From assembly GCF_037381185.1 (NCBI RefSeq), contig NZ_JARRQY010000001.1:62001-126000 (forward strand): a stretch of DNA of 64,000 nucleotides. The letters are read 5' to 3'. Below, one piece after another: positions 8,241-17,253 of this stretch. The notes below the pieces were generated by a model. That model was not told the origin of the DNA, did not search any database, and worked only from the letters and a program-made list of their open reading frames with translations. This DNA is from Acidihalobacter_A sp037381185 (GTDB lineage: Bacteria > Pseudomonadota > Gammaproteobacteria > DSM-5130 > Acidihalobacteraceae). The translations under genes and the position numbers were made by a program. Position 1 is the first letter of the stretch; each line of letters opens with the position of its first letter.

Positions 8241-9350
8241 CTAGTACATGCGATGCCGGAACAGCCATCCGGCGAATGCGAGCGTACAGACGCCGATCAG
8301 GGCCATCGGCCAGAACTGGTTGAGCAGAAGTGAAAACGGGGTGCCCTCCAGGAACACTCCGCGCAACACGACCATGATATAGCGCAGCGGATTGAACAGC
8401 GTTATGTACTGTACGGCCTGCGGCATGTTGCCGATGGGCGTGGCAAAGCCGGACAGGATGACGGCGGGAACCAGGAACATGAAGCCGCCGAGCAGGGCCT
8501 GCTGCAGCGTGGCGGCGAGCGAGGAGATCATCAAGCCCACGCCGATCGCCGAAAGCAGGAACAGCAGAATGCCGAAATAAAGCGTCGCCAAATGTCCTCG
8601 CAGGGGCACATCGAACCACCATACCGCGGTACCGATCACGATCGTTGCCTCGAACAGGCCGATGATCAGGCCGGGCATCGATTTGCCGATGAGAATCTCC
8701 AGCGGCCGCAGGGGGGTGACCAGCAACTGGTCGAAGGTGCCTTGTTCGCGTTCGCGTGCCACGGATAGCGCCGTGGACATGATGACCACGACCAATAGCA
8801 GCACGCCGATGACTCCAGGCACGATGAACAGCCGGCTTTCCAGATTGGCGTTGAACCAGGCATGGGTGACCAGCGCCGCCGGCGGTTTTGCGAGGTGGTG
8901 GTCGCGTTGCCAGCTGTCGTTGAAGTTGTTCACGATGTTGCGGGCATAGTTGAGCGCAATCATCGCGGTGTTGGAGTTGCGCCCATCCAGCAGTACCTGC
9001 ACCTGGGTGGGCAGGCCGTTGCGCAGGCGGCGGGAAAAATCTTGGGGGACGACTAATACCATGAGCGCGTTGCGGTTGTTGATCAGGCCGGTGATGTCGT
9101 GCTGGCTGTGCAGGCGCCTGACCAGTTCGAAGTTCGGCGAGCCGGTGAAATCCGAGATCAGTTGGCGTGCGGCGCTGCCGCCGTCCTGGTCGTATACGGC
9201 CAGGCGTACGTGATTCAGGTCGAAAGTTGCGGCGTAGCTGAAGATCAACAACTGGATCAGCGGCGGGACGATGATCAGGATCCGTTCGCGGGGGTCGCGC
9301 ATCAGCGCGAGCAGTTCCTTGATGACCAGTGCGTGGATGCGGTGCCACAT
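8241..9350 (-). CDS. ybhR: ABC-2 type export permease YbhR
   Basis: Inner-membrane subunit of the YbhGFSR drug/cation exporter. The 369-residue protein has one N-terminal helix, a large periplasmic domain containing LLDGRNSNTA, and about five C-terminal helices with the ABC-2 motif SVAREREQGTFDQLLVTPL. These motifs align well with E. coli YbhR. It is the last gene of the operon, 6 bases after ybhS. In E. coli the system has been reported to export Na+/Li+ and some drugs; the substrate here is unknown. Confidence 0.93.
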   Translation of the reverse strand: MWHRIHALVIKELLALMRDPRERILIIVPPLIQLLIFSYAATFDLNHVRLAVYDQDGGSAARQLISDFTGSPNFELVRRLHSQHDITGLINNRNALMVLVVPQDFSRRLRNGLPTQVQVLLDGRNSNTAMIALNYARNIVNNFNDSWQRDHHLAKPPAALVTHAWFNANLESRLFIVPGVIGVLLLVVVIMSTALSVAREREQGTFDQLLVTPLRPLEILIGKSMPGLIIGLFEATIVIGTAVWWFDVPLRGHLATLYFGILLFLLSAIGVGLMISSLAATLQQALLGGFMFLVPAVILSGFATPIGNMPQAVQYITLFNPLRYIMVVLRGVFLEGTPFSLLLNQFWPMALIGVCTLAFAGWLFRHRMY

Positions 9351-9356
9351 GGCTGT

Positions 9357-10499
9357 TCACTCCAGGCGCTTGTGCAGCATCAGTCGGCTGACGCCGAGGA
9401 AGAACACCGCCATCACCGCCAGCGCGAAGGCATTGGGCAGAATGACGCTCCAGACGTTGCCGGCCAGGAACAGAGTCTGCAGGATGGCGACGAAATAGCG
9501 GGCAGCAACGAGATAAGTCAGCCACTGCAGCCAGAATGGCATGCTGCCGATGTCGAAGATGAAGCCGGACAGCATGAAGGCCGGCAGGAAGGTGGCGATG
9601 ATGGCCACCAGCGCCGCCAGGAACTGGTTGCGGGCGAGAATCGAGATCATCAGGCCCATGCCCAGGGCCACGAGCAGGAACAGCGCCGACATCAGGATCA
9701 GTACGAGCAGGCTGCCGCGCAACGGCACCTGGAACAGCCATAGGGCCATGACCAGCGAAAGCGCCATGCCGCCCATGCCGAGCACGAAGTAGGGGAGCAG
9801 CTTTCCCAGCAGAATCTCGCGCAGGGTGATGGGCGTGACCATCAGCGCTTCGAGCGTGCCGCGTTCCCATTCCCGCGCCATGACCAGAGCGGTGAGCAGG
9901 GCGCCGATCAGCGTCATGATGACGACCACCAGCCCGGGCACGAGATAGTCGCGGCTGCGCACCTCGCTGTTGAACCAGACCCGGGTGTCGGTTTCGACCG
10001 GCAGCGCGGAGGAGCGGCCTTCGAGTTCGAGTTGCTGTTGGATCCAGTTCTGCAGCGTTGCGCCTACGTAGCCCTGGATGATGCGCGCCTGGTTGGCGTC
10101 CACGCCGCTGACGATGAGTTGTACCGGAGCCGTGTCGCCGCTGAGCATCCTGGCGGCGAAGTCGCTCTGCACGTGAATGATGGCCTTGATGCGGCGCTGA
10201 TCGAGGGCGGCCTTGGCGGCCTGCATATCGGGCATGCGCCGTGGGGTGAAGTACTGCGATCGGCGGAAGGCGCCGAGCAGGCTTTCGCTTTGTGGTCCGG
10301 GCTGATTGGCGACGAAACCGAGGGCGACGTGCTTGGCATCCAGCGAGACGCCGTAACCGAACAGCAGCAGCAGGATGACCGGCATCACGAAGGCAATCGC
10401 GAGGCTGGATGGGTCGCGCAGAATCTGCAGGAATTCCTTGCGCAGCAAGCCCTTCAGGCGCATGCCGCTGCTGTTGTGTAAGGCGGCGTCAGGGCGCAT
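9357..10499 (-). CDS. ybhS: ABC-2 type export permease YbhS
   Basis: Second membrane subunit of the YbhGFSR exporter, 380 residues. Topology matches YbhR. The ABC-2 motif is VMAREWERGTLEALMVTPI, and the end LSGFIFDIGSMPFWLQWLTYLVAARYFV closely follows E. coli YbhS. The start at 10499 (MRPDAAL) overlaps the end of ybhF by 11 bases, suggesting coupling. ATGs at 10541 and 10463 are alternatives; the latter would begin directly at MRLKGLLRKEF. Confidence 0.92.
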   Translation of the reverse strand: MRPDAALHNSSGMRLKGLLRKEFLQILRDPSSLAIAFVMPVILLLLFGYGVSLDAKHVALGFVANQPGPQSESLLGAFRRSQYFTPRRMPDMQAAKAALDQRRIKAIIHVQSDFAARMLSGDTAPVQLIVSGVDANQARIIQGYVGATLQNWIQQQLELEGRSSALPVETDTRVWFNSEVRSRDYLVPGLVVVIMTLIGALLTALVMAREWERGTLEALMVTPITLREILLGKLLPYFVLGMGGMALSLVMALWLFQVPLRGSLLVLILMSALFLLVALGMGLMISILARNQFLAALVAIIATFLPAFMLSGFIFDIGSMPFWLQWLTYLVAARYFVAILQTLFLAGNVWSVILPNAFALAVMAVFFLGVSRLMLHKRLE

Positions 10500-12243
10500 C
10501 CGGATGTTTCTCCGCGCTTTGCGTGAGCTTGATGAAGGCATCTTCCATGCTGGGCCGCAGGTGTTTTCTGATGTGGCTGTGCGCTCTGACTTCCTGCGGC
10601 GTGCCGGTGGTCAGAATCCGCCCCTGCGCCATGATCACGAGGTGGTCGCAATACTCGGCCTCTTCCATGAAATGGGTGGTGACCATGATGGTCACCCCGC
10701 TGGCAGCCAAGGCGTTGATCCGCGTCCAGAAAGCACGGCGTTCCAGCGGATCGATGCCGGAGGTGGGCTCGTCGAGAAAGAGGATGTCCGGCTCGTGCAT
10801 CAGCGCGCAGGCCATGGCCAGGCGTTGTTTGTAGCCCAGCGGCAGTTCGTTCGCCGATGAACTGCCCAGACTGGAGAGGCGGAAGTCCTGCAGCGCCCAG
10901 TCGATCCGCTCGCGCTGGCGTGCGCCGCGCAGGCCGTAGCTGCGAGAGAAGAAGTGCAGGTTCTGCATTACGCTGAGATGGCCGTACAGCGAGAATTTCT
11001 GCGCCATATAGCCGATGCGTGCACGAGCGGCGGAAGCCGCTTTGCGCAGGTCAACGCCAGCCACGGAAAGCGCGCCGTCGCTGGGTGGAAGTAGGCCGCA
11101 GAGCATGCGAAAGGTGGTCGACTTGCCCGCGCCGTTGGCGCCGAGCAGGCCGAATATCTCGCCGCGGTGGACTTCGAAATCGACGCCGCGCACCGCGTAG
11201 AAGTCGCCGAAACGGCGGGTGAGGCCGTGGGCGGATATGACCGTCGCATGGCTGTGCCGGCCGCTGTCTTTTGGTGGCGGGCGGTGTTTCGTGCCCGATT
11301 TCACGGAGTGGCTGAGACGCTCGACGAAGGCGTCCTCGAAACTGGGACGCAGTGGCTGCCAGGTCGTTCCGGCCAGGGCGGGCGGAGCGCTGGCCGTGTC
11401 CAGGATGGTGCGCACGCCGTCGCGGTCGATGATCGCGTCGAGCACCTCGGGGCGCTCCTGCAACTCGGTGAGCAGCCGGCGGCGGGAGTCGCTGGGGCGT
11501 TCGGCGTACCACACACGCGCTTCCAGCCCCTCCGTGAAGTGCTCCGGCGCGCCCTGACCTAGCAGGCGGCCTTCGTGCAGCAGAACGACCTCCGTGCAGC
11601 GCTCGGCTTCATCGAGGTAGGCGGTTGCCAGCAGTACGCTCATGTCCTGCTCGCCGACGAGGCGTTCGATGATCTGCCAGAGTTCCCGGCGCGACACCGG
11701 GTCGACGCCGACGGTAGGTTCGTCGAGCAGCAGCAGGCGGGGAGGCTGGACGAGCGTACAGGCGAGACCGAGCTTTTGCTTCATGCCGCCGGAGAGACGT
11801 CCGGCGAGGCGCGCCGTGAAGGGCGCCAGGCCCGTCATGTGCAGCAATTCGTCGTAGCGGGCGGGGCGCACACTTGCCGGCACGCTGTGCAGATCGGCGT
11901 AGAGATCGAGGTTTTCGCGCACGCTGAGGTCTTCGTACAGCCCGAAGCGCTGGGGCATGTAGCCGATCTGTCCCTGAACCTTCAGCGGATCGGCAACGGC
12001 GTCTATGCCGAGCACCTTGACCTCGCCGCGGTCCGGGCGCAGCAGCCCCGAGATGATGCGCATCAGCGTGGTCTTGCCGGCACCGTCCGGGCCGATCAGG
12101 CCGGTGATGTTGCCGCTGCGGGCTATGAGGCTGGCGCCCTGCAGCGCGTGCGTTTCGCGGTGTTTGTCCCGAAACGTCTTGTGTACGCCATTGACCCGCA
12201 GCGCGGCGCGAGGGGCGGGTCTCAGGTCCCGGGCTGAGCGCAT
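10489..12243 (-). CDS. ybhF: Duplicated ABC ATPase YbhF
   Basis: A single 584-residue chain with two nucleotide-binding domains, as in E. coli YbhF. Domain 1 has Walker A GPDGAGKT (51-58), signature LSGGMKQKL and Walker B LLLLDEPTVGVDP. Domain 2 has Walker A GANGAGKS (368-375), an altered signature LPLGYKQRL and Walker B ILFLDEPTSGIDP. The H-loop His is present in domain 2 (VTTHFMEEAE) but replaced in domain 1 (ATAYLDEAE), so the two ATP sites should be unequal. Its start overlaps the ybhG end by 22 bases and its end overlaps ybhS. Confidence 0.94.
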   Translation of the reverse strand: MRSARDLRPAPRAALRVNGVHKTFRDKHRETHALQGASLIARSGNITGLIGPDGAGKTTLMRIISGLLRPDRGEVKVLGIDAVADPLKVQGQIGYMPQRFGLYEDLSVRENLDLYADLHSVPASVRPARYDELLHMTGLAPFTARLAGRLSGGMKQKLGLACTLVQPPRLLLLDEPTVGVDPVSRRELWQIIERLVGEQDMSVLLATAYLDEAERCTEVVLLHEGRLLGQGAPEHFTEGLEARVWYAERPSDSRRRLLTELQERPEVLDAIIDRDGVRTILDTASAPPALAGTTWQPLRPSFEDAFVERLSHSVKSGTKHRPPPKDSGRHSHATVISAHGLTRRFGDFYAVRGVDFEVHRGEIFGLLGANGAGKSTTFRMLCGLLPPSDGALSVAGVDLRKAASAARARIGYMAQKFSLYGHLSVMQNLHFFSRSYGLRGARQRERIDWALQDFRLSSLGSSSANELPLGYKQRLAMACALMHEPDILFLDEPTSGIDPLERRAFWTRINALAASGVTIMVTTHFMEEAEYCDHLVIMAQGRILTTGTPQEVRAHSHIRKHLRPSMEDAFIKLTQSAEKHPDAP

Positions 12244-13298
12244 GGCGTTTTGCCATTCTCGAGGGGCTTGGCGTTCAGCGCGATATGAACGGTCACCGGC
12301 ATCCCCAGGCGCAGGCGGTCCTGTGCATTGCAGACGAAGACGTGGACCTGATAGACCAGTTGGCTGCGTACGCGCGTGGTTTCGACCGATTTGGGGGTGA
12401 ATTCAGCGGTTGGTGAGATGTAGCCGATCCAGCCCTTGAAGGAATGTCCCGGGAAACTGTCGCTGTTGACGCTGGCAGGGAGGCCGAGGCGGATATGTCC
12501 GAGATCGGCTTCGTCCACGTAGGCGCGTACCCACAGCGGTGAGGTGAGCGCCAGTGTATAGACGGCGGCCGACGGCGAGGCCATGTCGCCGGGTTCCATG
12601 ATGCGGTTGCGGATCACGCCGCTGCTGGGCGCGTAGAGTGCGGTGTCGTCGAGCGCGATCTGAGCGAGGTCGCGCGCTGCCTGCTCTACTGCGACGCTTG
12701 CCCGTGCCTGGGCGATGTCCTCCAGGCGGGGGCCGGCGATCGCTAGATTGAGGGCCTGCTGGTCGGCTTTCAGGTGTCCGGTGGCCGCTTGCATGGCGGC
12801 GCGCGCTTCGTCGAGATTTTGTTGTGTACCAGCCTTTTGCCTCACCAGCCTGACGAGACGCTGGTAGGTGAGGCGCTTGGCTTCCAGTTCCGCCTTGTCC
12901 GCATCGACGACTGCGCGCAGGCGCGCGATGTCCTGGGGGCGAGAGCCGGAAAGCAGGCGGTCAAGCGCGGCCTTGCTGGCATTGAGCGAGGCCTGGGCGC
13001 GCTTTAGATCCGCCACGTAGCGGCGCTTGTCGAGAGAGGCCAGCAATTGGCCTTTCTCTACCGTGTCTCCGGCTTGAGCAGGCATCCCGGTGATGCGGCC
13101 GGGTTCGTTGAAGGCGAGCTGTACTTCGCGCAGGTCGATGTTGCCGTACAGGGTCAGCGTGTCGCCCGGCGTTTGCGTGCCGCTGTCGAACCAATGGGTT
13201 CCGGCGCCCCGTAGGCCGGCTGCGATCAGAAACACGCTGATGCCGAGCAGCAGTACGGAGATGACGATGATGAGGCTCTTGCGCGGACGTGATGGCAT
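12222..13298 (-). CDS. ybhG: HlyD-type membrane fusion protein YbhG
   Basis: Periplasmic adaptor of the YbhGFSR exporter, 358 residues. An N-terminal membrane anchor (about 8-28) is followed by a lipoyl-like half (FNEPGRITGMPAQAGDTVEKGQLLASLD), a long alpha-hairpin rich in Ala/Arg/Gln (about 95-210), the second lipoyl half (LYAPSSGVIRNRIMEPGDMAS) and a beta-barrel region. This is the standard layout for adaptors that bridge an inner-membrane transporter to an outer-membrane channel. No TolC homolog is encoded nearby. It is the first structural gene after the TetR regulator, 182 bases downstream. Confidence 0.93.
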   Translation of the reverse strand: MPSRPRKSLIIVISVLLLGISVFLIAAGLRGAGTHWFDSGTQTPGDTLTLYGNIDLREVQLAFNEPGRITGMPAQAGDTVEKGQLLASLDKRRYVADLKRAQASLNASKAALDRLLSGSRPQDIARLRAVVDADKAELEAKRLTYQRLVRLVRQKAGTQQNLDEARAAMQAATGHLKADQQALNLAIAGPRLEDIAQARASVAVEQAARDLAQIALDDTALYAPSSGVIRNRIMEPGDMASPSAAVYTLALTSPLWVRAYVDEADLGHIRLGLPASVNSDSFPGHSFKGWIGYISPTAEFTPKSVETTRVRSQLVYQVHVFVCNAQDRLRLGMPVTVHIALNAKPLENGKTPCAQPGT

Positions 13299-13480
13299 CG
13301 CTGGGGCTCCCCCTGACGTTCAAGTGCCGTTATGGGTTGCGTTCGGGATATCCGGAAGGCCGCGGACAAAGTCGTCCGGCGGAGAATCCGCCAATAACCC
13401 ATGCAGTAGATGTGGAGTAAAGCATTTTTTGCCGAGGCGGATATGTCGGCCTTGGCGACGATTGTGTGTTGTACCCGGGG

Positions 13481-14182
13481 CTATTCGCATGGCTCTGTCC
13501 GGGGCGGTTCGTGGAGCCCTGTCGCGATATTGCTGTTGCGAAGCAGGCTGGCGACGTACTCGATCTGCGGGGGCTCAATCTGCTGTTGTCCCAGACGGCG
13601 CAGGAGAGTCGTGCGGGCGGCGATGAATCCTAGTGCCTGGCCGAGGAGCATATGGGCGTGCAGAATCGCTTCGGGGGAGTCTACGTCGAGTTTGTCCAGG
13701 CGGGCGACCAGGGCGGTCATGGTGCAGTGCAGCGGCGCCATGGTCTGCCGGTAGAGCAGGTCGAACGCCTTGGTCGGCTGCTGTTGTTCGCGCAGGATGA
13801 TGGCCGCGGACGCGTGCGGTTCGGGCTGGGTGAGAATGACGCGGGCGAAGTCGGAGAGGATTCCGCGCAGCGCGAGTTCGATGGCATCGTCGGAAGACTG
13901 TGCCGCCTCGTCGAGCAAGGGGGCCGCCTGGGCCGTGAGTGTGCTGATCTCGCCCCCGAGCCGTTCGGCGATCCGCTGCGCGACGGCCAGATACAAACCT
14001 TCCTTGCCGCCGAAATAGTAGGGAATCGCGGCCTGGTTCACGCCTGCGGCGTCTGCCAGCATACGTGTGCGCACGCTGTCGTAGGCGCTGTGGGCGAAGA
14101 TCTCGACAGCGGTTTCAAGTAGCCGCTGGCGGGTCAGGTCGCCGCGTGCACTGTCGCTATCCTGAGCGGTGGGCTGCGCCAT
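13481..14182 (-). CDS. cecR: TetR-family regulator, CecR-like
   Basis: A 233-residue TetR regulator at the head of the ybhGFSR operon, the position held by cecR (ybiH) in E. coli. The helix-turn-helix covers about residues 25-65, with ADAAGVNQAAIPYYFGGKEGLY matching CecR's AAITYYFGSKEDLY. The C-terminal half is the helical ligand/dimer domain. The ATG at 14182 is chosen; a TTG at 14203 would add seven residues but lies within the operator-like dyad. Expected role, by analogy, is repression of its own operon, relieved by a drug-like ligand. Confidence 0.87.
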   Translation of the reverse strand: MAQPTAQDSDSARGDLTRQRLLETAVEIFAHSAYDSVRTRMLADAAGVNQAAIPYYFGGKEGLYLAVAQRIAERLGGEISTLTAQAAPLLDEAAQSSDDAIELALRGILSDFARVILTQPEPHASAAIILREQQQPTKAFDLLYRQTMAPLHCTMTALVARLDKLDVDSPEAILHAHMLLGQALGFIAARTTLLRRLGQQQIEPPQIEYVASLLRNSNIATGLHEPPRTEPCE

Positions 14183-14193
14183 GGATTGCAGAT

Positions 14194-14209
14194 ATTCATT
14201 CAAATGAAT
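14194..14209. promoter_or_regulatory. Putative TetR-type operator upstream of cecR
   Basis: ATTCATT-CA-AATGAAT is a perfect 7-bp dyad with a 2-base centre. It lies 12-27 bases upstream of the cecR start. The position and symmetry suit autorepression by the adjacent TetR protein, but no binding evidence exists. Confidence 0.5.
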
Positions 14210-14322
14210 TAAGCGAAATCATGATCCGGCACGGAATGGATGTCAAGCCGGGGCGGCCGGCGCCTTGCAGCGCGGTTCAGTGGAACAGGGATGCGACTCC
14301 GGGCGTTACTGCCTCACGTGGA

Positions 14323-16878
14323 TTACCAGGATGTTCGGCGTCGGTAATCGCGTACCCACTCCTCGAGCGCGTCGACCTTGAGCGGTGGGGTGAAATGGTA
14401 TCCCTGGATGAGGTTGGCGGCGCGCGAACGCAGGAATTCGAGCTGAGCTTCTGTTTCGACACCCTCGGCGACGACTTCCATGTCCAGGCTGTGGGCCATT
14501 TGGATGATGGCCGTGGTGATGGCTGCGGCATCGCTCTGCCGCGGGGCGGCCTGGATGAAGGAGCGATCGATCTTGATGGTGTTGGGGCGCAGCTGGGTCA
14601 GGCGCGAAAGCGAGGAGTAGCCGGTGCCGAAATCGTCGATGGCGAGCCGCAGTCCGAGCTGGTCCAGATAGTCGAAGATGCCGGACGCCGAGTCGTGCTC
14701 CATGAATACCGTTTCGGTTACCTCGAGTTCGAGCAATTCCGGGCGCAGCTGATAACGCAGCAACAGGTCGTCTATCTGGCGTGCGAAGCCGCGTTGTTCG
14801 AGCTGGCGGCCCGAGACGTTGACGGCAACGCGCAGCGGGCCTATATCGCTCTTGCTCCAGGCTACTGCCTGCCGGCAGGCCTGTTCCAGAACCCAGCGGC
14901 CGATTTGCACGATCAGCCCTCGTTCCTCGGCCAGCGGGATGAACTCGTCGGGACCGATGGCCTCTTCCCCCTGGCGTTCCCAGCGCAACAGTGCCTCCAC
15001 CGCTGCGATGTCGCCGCTGCCGATATCGATCAGCGGCTGGTAGCGCAGATGAAACTCGTCGCGTTCCAGGGCATTGCGCAGCAGATTTTCCAGGCTGAGC
15101 TGGCGCCGCGTGCGCATGGTCAGGTCGCGCGTGTAGTACTGGTAGGTATTGCGGCCGCTGGCCTTGGCGCGATACATGGCGGTGTCCGCGTTTTGGATCA
15201 GCTCATGCGGATTCTGGCCGTGGCTGGGGGCGACGGCGATGCCGATGCTGGCCGAAAGGTTGAGGGCCTGGTCGTCCAGCTCGAGGTCCTTGGCAACGGC
15301 CTTGAGCAGCTGCCGTGCGATGATGCTGGCCTGTTCGGGTTGGCGCAGATTCTCGACCAGCACCACGAATTCGTCGCCGCCGAAGCGGGCCAGGGTGTCT
15401 TCCTCGCGAATGACGTGGCACAGGCGCTCGGCGACCTTTAGCAACAGACGGTCGCCGGAGCTGTGGCCCAGGCTGTCGTTGATGCGCTTGAAACCGTCAA
15501 GATCCAGAAACAGGATGGCAATGAGGTTGCCGTGGCGTTTGGCTCTTTGAAGCGCCTGCTCCAGACGGGTTTCCAGGAGCGTCCGATTGGGCAGATCGGT
15601 CAGCGCGTCGTGATGGGCGAGATGCTCCAAGCGGGCCTCGGTCTCCTTCAGCGTGGCGATGTCGGTGTAGGTGCCGACGTAGCGTGCCGGAGCGTTTGCG
15701 GTAGGCGGAATCTGCACGATGCGCAGCCAAAACGGTTTGATGCTGCCGTCCTTGCAGCGGTTCCATATCTCGCCCTGCCAGAACCCCTGGGATTCGATCG
15801 CTTTCCAGATGTTGTCGTAATAGGCTCGGTCATGCTGACCCGAGTGGAATACGGAGGGTAGCTGTCCGGTCAGGTCCTGTTCGACGTAGCCGGTGAGTTC
15901 GGTCAATGCCGGGTTCACGGCAATGATGCGGAAGTTCTCGTCGGTGACGAGTTGGCCTTCGCGAGAGGCTTCGAACAGGGTCGTCGTCTGGCGCAGCTTG
16001 TCCTCGGTCAACTGTTGCGCACGACGTTGCTCGAGGCGCGAAAGTCCGTACGCGAGTCCTTCAGCAACGTACCCGAGAGTGTCGTATTCGGTGTCCTTGA
16101 AGGCGAGCGCCTGATGCGAATAGACGCACATGACGCCTCGGACCTGATCGTCGATCGAGACCGGGAAGGCAGAGATGGACTGGTAGCCATAGGCTTGTGC
16201 CAGCGCAAGGTGTGCGGAGGGCGCGTTGCTGTGGTCGCCCTGGTGGAATACGGCCGGTCGGCCGGTATTCAACGCCAGACCGATAGGGAATTCGAACAGA
16301 GCTTGCTCGCCCCCTTGCGCTAACAGTTCGTCCAGATAGCCGGTCGGATCGGCAGCCGAATCCATGTGTTCGATCCGGGCGTCGGAGACGCTGGCGACCC
16401 AGGCTAGAGGGTAGCCGCCGGATTTGACCAGGACGCGGCAGACGGCGCGGATCAGCGTGTGCGTGTCCGGTTCGGTCAGGAGCTTGACGATGGCCTCGTG
16501 CAAGGTGTGCAGGGAACGCAATGTTTGCCGATGAACCTCGCGTTCGTGAGGCTGCGACACGTGGACAAGCGCCGCCATGTGCGGCGTCGCGCCGGCACAC
16601 TGCAGGGGGATGAAACGCAATTGGTACTGTTGGCCCGCGTGTTGCAAATGCGAGGGACCCGGCAGGGATTGTCGACGCGCCCTGGCGAGCCTGATGGTGC
16701 GCTCGATCTGACGCTGCATGCGTTCGTTCAGCGGCAGCGCTTTCTGCAGCGTGGCGCCCTGCAGCTTGTCGCCGAACATTTCGGCCAGTGCGGCGTTGTG
16801 ACTGCAGATGCGTCCTGCATCGTCGAGCAGGGCGATGCCGACAATTGCAGGAAGGTCGCCTGGTGAGTGGGCAGTCAT
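14323..16878 (-). CDS. PAS/GAF-PAS-GGDEF-EAL dual c-di-GMP enzyme
   Basis: An 851-residue cytoplasmic signalling protein without membrane helices. Approximate order: PAS-like (12-105), GAF (125-285), PAS (300-412), GGDEF (418-580), EAL (595-845). The cyclase motif GGDEF (500-504) is intact with an RxxD inhibitory-site motif (REED, 491-494) five residues before it. The phosphodiesterase motif EALLRW (628-633) is intact, as is the loop DDFGTGYSS. Both making and degrading cyclic di-GMP are therefore possible; the sensors would decide which. A diguanylate cyclase gene runs divergently 375 bases away. Confidence 0.92.
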   Translation of the reverse strand: MTAHSPGDLPAIVGIALLDDAGRICSHNAALAEMFGDKLQGATLQKALPLNERMQRQIERTIRLARARRQSLPGPSHLQHAGQQYQLRFIPLQCAGATPHMAALVHVSQPHEREVHRQTLRSLHTLHEAIVKLLTEPDTHTLIRAVCRVLVKSGGYPLAWVASVSDARIEHMDSAADPTGYLDELLAQGGEQALFEFPIGLALNTGRPAVFHQGDHSNAPSAHLALAQAYGYQSISAFPVSIDDQVRGVMCVYSHQALAFKDTEYDTLGYVAEGLAYGLSRLEQRRAQQLTEDKLRQTTTLFEASREGQLVTDENFRIIAVNPALTELTGYVEQDLTGQLPSVFHSGQHDRAYYDNIWKAIESQGFWQGEIWNRCKDGSIKPFWLRIVQIPPTANAPARYVGTYTDIATLKETEARLEHLAHHDALTDLPNRTLLETRLEQALQRAKRHGNLIAILFLDLDGFKRINDSLGHSSGDRLLLKVAERLCHVIREEDTLARFGGDEFVVLVENLRQPEQASIIARQLLKAVAKDLELDDQALNLSASIGIAVAPSHGQNPHELIQNADTAMYRAKASGRNTYQYYTRDLTMRTRRQLSLENLLRNALERDEFHLRYQPLIDIGSGDIAAVEALLRWERQGEEAIGPDEFIPLAEERGLIVQIGRWVLEQACRQAVAWSKSDIGPLRVAVNVSGRQLEQRGFARQIDDLLLRYQLRPELLELEVTETVFMEHDSASGIFDYLDQLGLRLAIDDFGTGYSSLSRLTQLRPNTIKIDRSFIQAAPRQSDAAAITTAIIQMAHSLDMEVVAEGVETEAQLEFLRSRAANLIQGYHFTPPLKVDALEEWVRDYRRRTSW

Positions 16879-17253
16879 CGAACCATCGCGCGTCAGTCGT
16901 GTTCTTGTTGATCATTATGGGTGGGTGGAGGCTCTGTGGCGAGAGCACCGACATTGGGTGGCGGTCTTCGCCTCGGTTCGGCCAGTCTCGGTCCCGTCGG
17001 AAGCAATCCTAGCAGGAAGCTGCATACCTCAGGCTACCATCTCGCTCCGCATTCGGCCATCCGGTCGTCGGCGCCGCATCGCGCAGCCGGTGGCCGGGAG
17101 GTCGCTGCATGCAGCTGGAATACTCGGTTGCGTTCCTGTTCTTGCCGGTGACTCGGGCCGGCGAACGGCATTGCAGTATCACGACAGCAGTGGATGCACT
17201 CTGGCATACTGCTGCGGAGGTTTTTGGAGACCTCAGGGTTTCTCGAGGTGTAG
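16879..17253. other. Divergent intergenic region between two c-di-GMP genes
   Basis: 375 bases without a supportable gene separate the starts of the two c-di-GMP genes, so promoters for both should lie here. The right end holds a ribosome-binding GAGGTG just before the ATG at 17254. A short GAGGT/ACCTC stem surrounds TTTTGG near 17217-17234. I could not assign promoter hexamers. Confidence 0.4.

Noticed and set aside
8227..9870. A 547-codon minus-strand frame overlapping ybhR and ybhS in another phase
   Set aside because: His/Arg/Pro-rich translation without motifs; the ybh genes account for the region.
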